From Oscillospiraceae bacterium (GTDB lineage Bacteria > Bacillota > Clostridia > Oscillospirales > Oscillospiraceae): a stretch of 5,476 nucleotides of DNA. Every line of letters begins with the position of its first letter. Position 1 is the stretch's first letter. The stretch covers positions 1 through 5,476 of the forward strand of contig JAIRRO010000107.1 in assembly GCA_031255955.1 (NCBI GenBank). The letters are read 5' to 3'. The position numbers were made by a program, and so were the translations under genes. The notes under the pieces are model-generated. The model had not been told where the DNA came from and searched no databases. It worked only from the letters and a program-made list of their open reading frames with translations. Positions 4,922 through 5,476 of the stretch are shown one piece after another.

Positions 4922-5476
4922 TCACCCGCCGCGCAGCTCGCGCAGGGCGGCGCGGCGGTCGGGGGCGCGCATTAGCGCCTCGCCGATCAGCACGGCGTCA
5001 ACGCCGTTTTGCTCCAAGCGGACAATATCCGCGCGGGAGGTAATCCCGCTTTCCGCAACGAACGCGACCTCCGGCGGCGCCAATGCGCGCAGTCGTAAAC
5101 ACGCCGTCGGGTCAACCGCGAAGGTTTTAAGGTCGCGGTTATTGACGCCGACGACGCGCGCGCCCGATGATAGCGCCATGGACAGCTCGTTCTCGTCGTG
5201 CGCCTCGACAAGTGCCGTCATGCCGAGCCTGTGAGAAAGCCCGATAAATTCACGCAATTGCTCCGCGCTGAGTATCGCGCAAATGAGCAGCACAGCCGCC
5301 GCTCCCAGCGCGCGCGCTTGGTATATCTGATACGCGTCCACCGTGAAGTCCTTGCGCAGCGCGGGCAGCGGCACAGCCGCCGCGACAGCCTGAAGATACG
5401 CGTCCGCGCCGAGAAACCGCTCCGGCTCCGTCAGCACAGAGACGCAGTCCGCACCGGCGGCGTGATAGTCGCGCGC
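4922..5476 (-). CDS. trpC: Indole-3-glycerol phosphate synthase, C-terminal 184 residues (5' end outside window)
   Basis: This enzyme closes CdRP to indole-3-glycerol phosphate with loss of CO2 and water, the fourth chemical step of tryptophan synthesis from chorismate, in the cytoplasm. The frame is open to the right edge and begins within the barrel (ARDYHAAGADCVSVLTE), so a GTG at 5437 is internal and the N-terminal part (with the SPS-type phosphate region) is missing. Visible motifs, numbered from the first visible residue, are LRKDF with catalytic Lys42, LVEAH with Glu91, NNRDL with Asn113 and Arg114, AESGI with Glu142, and IGEALM at 165-170. The usual GADAVLLI reads GAAAVLLI, a small change away from the catalytic residues. 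The protein ends normally just after the last helix (LRELRGG). No trpF follows, so this looks like the last gene of its transcription unit; earlier trp genes are expected to the right. Confidence 0.95.
   Translation of the reverse strand, partial: ARDYHAAGADCVSVLTEPERFLGADAYLQAVAAAVPLPALRKDFTVDAYQIYQARALGAAAVLLICAILSAEQLREFIGLSHRLGMTALVEAHDENELSMALSSGARVVGVNNRDLKTFAVDPTACLRLRALAPPEVAFVAESGITSRADIVRLEQNGVDAVLIGEALMRAPDRRAALRELRGG

Noticed and set aside
4810..5043. 77-codon + frame across the palindromic element and into trpC
   Set aside because: Arg-rich, half of it antisense to trpC and the rest encoded by stems.

Overview
The window most likely comes from a moderately GC-rich, uncultured Clostridia-type Firmicute. 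The evidence is an S-layer-homology (SLH) anchored surface protein, strong AGGAGG-like ribosome binding sites, sigma-A-type promoters (including TGn extended -10 forms), and an AGCS-family sodium:alanine symporter. This assignment is inferred from gene content and signals; no rRNA or other phylogenetic marker is present.

Layout, left to right: (1) the C-terminal end of a three-SLH-domain cell-wall-anchored protein on + (3-530, cut by the left edge); (2) a 187-base gap with a strong GC hairpin (577-603) and a near-consensus promoter (TTGACA-17-TATACT); (3) a two-gene + operon of a HEPN-domain protein (718-1113) and a minimal nucleotidyltransferase (1083-1397), overlapping by 31 bases and lower in GC than the symporter; (4) on -, a complete AGCS symporter (1414-2739), convergent with the nucleotidyltransferase across only 16 bases; (5) a 106-base gap with a 10-bp inverted repeat; (6) on -, a 583-residue soluble HAMP-like/GGDEF/EAL protein (2846-4597); (7) a 324-base non-coding stretch (4598-4921) with that gene's promoter, a structured leader with a five-codon mini-ORF, and a separate compact palindromic structure; (8) on -, the C-terminal two thirds of indole-3-glycerol phosphate synthase (trpC), cut by the right edge.

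The genes do not form one pathway. The HEPN/nucleotidyltransferase pair is a two-gene module of the broad MNT-HEPN type. The GGDEF-EAL protein looks like a c-di-GMP phosphodiesterase: every EAL catalytic residue checked is present, while the GGDEF half has lost a metal-binding aspartate. trpC is probably the last gene of a tryptophan operon entering from the right. The most unusual items are the structured leader plus in-frame mini-ORF ahead of the GGDEF-EAL gene, the 4805-4900 structured element, and the HEPN protein without the canonical RX4-6H RNase motif. No mobile element, CRISPR array, tRNA or rRNA was seen.
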